From assembly GCA_964408805.1 (NCBI GenBank), contig CAYPAV010000026.1, positions 1-53,308 of the forward strand: DNA of 53,308 nucleotides, read 5' to 3'. Within the stretch, counting starts at the first letter, position 1; every line of letters begins with the position of its first letter. Below the pieces are notes generated by a model. That model was given only the letters and a program-made list of their open reading frames with translations. It made no database searches and was not told where the DNA came from. The position numbers and the translations under genes were made by a program. This stretch comes from CAYPAV01 sp964408805. GTDB lineage: Bacteria > Pseudomonadota > Alphaproteobacteria > UBA8366. Below, piece by piece: positions 52,339-53,308 of the stretch.

Positions 52339-52965
52339 TTAGGTCCCGGCGAAATGTTCGGCAAGTGCCGCCTCGACGGCCGGGCGCGCCGCGACCCGCT
52401 TGCTGTGATCCATGACCCGCGGCAGGCGCGACAGATCGACGCTGTCGGCCTTCAGCCAACTGGCGAGCGTAAACAGATACATGTCGGAAATCCCGAAATG
52501 CTCGCCCATCACCCAGGGTCCGTCGATCATATCGCTCTCGATCAACTGGAAGCAGGTGCTAACGGTTTCCGGGACCTTGTTTCTCATATTCTCGATCGCC
52601 GCCGGATCGTCGGCCCAACGCGCCCCCCGCTGCCTGTGGGCATGGGCGACATGGACGGTGGCGCAAAGATAGGCATTGAAGGACTGCATTCGCGCGAACT
52701 GGAAGGGATCGTCCAGGGGTGCGAGCCCGGCCGCCGGATAAAGCTGCGCGATATAAACCAGGATCGCCGGCGTCTCCGTCAAAATGCCCTGGTCGGTCGC
52801 CAATGCCGGCACCCGCCCCTTCGGATTGATCGCCAGATACTCGGGCTTCGTCTGCGCCGCTTCCTTAAAATTGACCCGCACGGTCTCATAGTCGGCACCC
52901 GCCTCCTCAAGCGCCAGATGCGAGGCCAGGGCGCACGATCCGGGGGAGTAGAAGAGTTTCAGCAT
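52339..52965 (-). CDS. Beta-class-type glutathione S-transferase
   Basis: The 208-aa product starts M-L-K-L-F-Y-S-P-G-S-C-A-L-A-S-H, with Cys11 in the position of the catalytic cysteine of bacterial beta-class GSTs. INPKGRVPALATDQG and LTETPAILVYIAQLYP complete the thioredoxin-like domain; the C-terminal helical domain ends LPRVMDHSKRVAARPAVEAAL. It conjugates or reduces with glutathione. It is 48 bp upstream of the quinone-oxidoreductase gene on the same strand and may be in that operon. Confidence 0.9.
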   Translation of the reverse strand: MLKLFYSPGSCALASHLALEEAGADYETVRVNFKEAAQTKPEYLAINPKGRVPALATDQGILTETPAILVYIAQLYPAAGLAPLDDPFQFARMQSFNAYLCATVHVAHAHRQRGARWADDPAAIENMRNKVPETVSTCFQLIESDMIDGPWVMGEHFGISDMYLFTLASWLKADSVDLSRLPRVMDHSKRVAARPAVEAALAEHFAGT

Positions 52966-53129
52966 GGGGGCTCCGGTCTAATGGGAAGGGCGGCCGGTAC
53001 GGTAGCATCGGTGCCGCGGGGACGGCAAATTGGAGGCAATCGCCGACCAGCAATGCGACGAACGCGCTCCAGCGTGGTACACTATGCGACTCTCAATTCG
53101 CCAATGAGACCCGTCGGGGGAGGGGCGAC

Positions 53130-53261
53130 ATGACCATCGAACTCGACCACACGATCGTCCCGTCCCGGGACAAGGAAGCCGCGGCGCGGTTCTTCGCCCG
53201 CATCTTCGGGCTCGGCTATGACGGGCCGGTATCGCATTTCGCCCCCGTTCGGGTGTGCTGA
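53130..53261 (+). pseudogene. Truncated VOC (glyoxalase/dioxygenase superfamily) gene
   Basis: The frame encodes MTIELDHTIVPSRDKEAAAR and a following F-F-A-R-I-F-G-L-G-Y, the first strand-helix unit of VOC proteins; H7 would be a metal ligand. Similarity ends after F-A-P-V-R-V near 53252, where the sequence changes to transposase-like coding in another frame and a stop appears at 53259-53261. GGGGGAGGGG precedes the ATG. The rest of the gene is missing from this place. Confidence 0.6.
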
Positions 53262-53308
53262 CCGATCTCATGACCCGATACGGCGCACCAAATCACATCC
53301 GATCCGAC
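53252..53308 (+). mobile_element. Fragment of an IS3-family-type transposase (integrase core) at the window edge
   Basis: From 53255 the frame reads VLTDLMTRYGAPNHIRSD up to the window end. This matches the D-V-L-x-D-L-x-x-x-x-G-x-P-x-x-I-R-S-D-N-G segment of the DDE integrase core of IS3-type OrfB proteins, with the second catalytic Asp in R-S-D. Only 18 codons are visible. It directly abuts the cut VOC gene, so it is either an inserted element lacking its left end or a join at a repeat. Confidence 0.55.

Overview
The window looks like a chromosomal segment of a GC-rich alphaproteobacterium, most likely Rhodospirillales-like. This is inferred from the gene families present (the DUF1244/SMc04008 protein, PAS_5 protein, many CaiB/LeuCD/amidohydrolase-type catabolic genes, glmU-glmS pair, tRNA-Val(CAC)) and from codon use. 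It carries no rRNA, CRISPR array, intact prophage or intact insertion sequence. The content is that of a catabolic generalist: about 45 intact genes, dominated by oxidoreductases, hydrolases, CoA enzymes and glutathione transferases.

Layout. Positions 1-1.4 kb are a degraded edge with two gene remnants, a 102-aa unknown protein and a pair of inverted repeats. From 1.4 to 8.5 kb lie a flavin-dependent monooxygenase, a minus-strand run (GST, ketopantoate-reductase-like, RidA-like, SDR), an MFS transporter and an N-formylglutamate amidohydrolase. A YbdK-type ligase and a permuted CaiB-type CoA-transferase follow (8.5-11.1 kb). From 11.1 to 18.5 kb there are two divergent modules, each pairing an aconitase-type LeuC/LeuD hydratase with PEP-mutase/isocitrate-lyase-type lyases. 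The right-hand module also has an enoyl-CoA hydratase. Their layout suggests hydration of a substituted maleate-type diacid followed by C-C cleavage, as in the dimethylmaleate hydratase/dimethylmalate lyase steps of nicotinate fermentation; the actual substrate is unknown. From 18.7 to 30.8 kb come a class III cyclase, an Ldh2-type dehydrogenase, two PhyH dioxygenases, a molybdenum hydroxylase large subunit and a scar (23.3-25.2 kb) containing three truncated genes. From 30.9 to 35.4 kb is a plus-strand operon of two amidohydrolases, a GST and a 2-hydroxyacid dehydrogenase.

The most striking gene is at 37949-38395. It is a BCP/PrxQ-type peroxiredoxin whose catalytic cysteine codon is an in-frame TGA, in the motif T-P-G-U-T. 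The reading frame continues to the normal family C-terminus, and a 7-bp stem with a 7-nt, G-containing loop starts 14 nt after the TGA (loop 21 nt after), as expected of a bacterial SECIS. I read it as a selenoprotein.

From 39 to 47 kb are housekeeping genes (glmS, glmU, gph-like phosphatase, tRNA-Val) plus small PAS, GIY-YIG and methyltransferase proteins. A five-TM pentapeptide-repeat protein is at 47.1-48.7 kb. The right end (49.2-53.3 kb) has two GSTs, a monooxygenase-like ABM protein and two enzymes each broken by a one-base frameshift. It ends in a VOC gene cut off by an IS3-type transposase fragment that runs out of the window.
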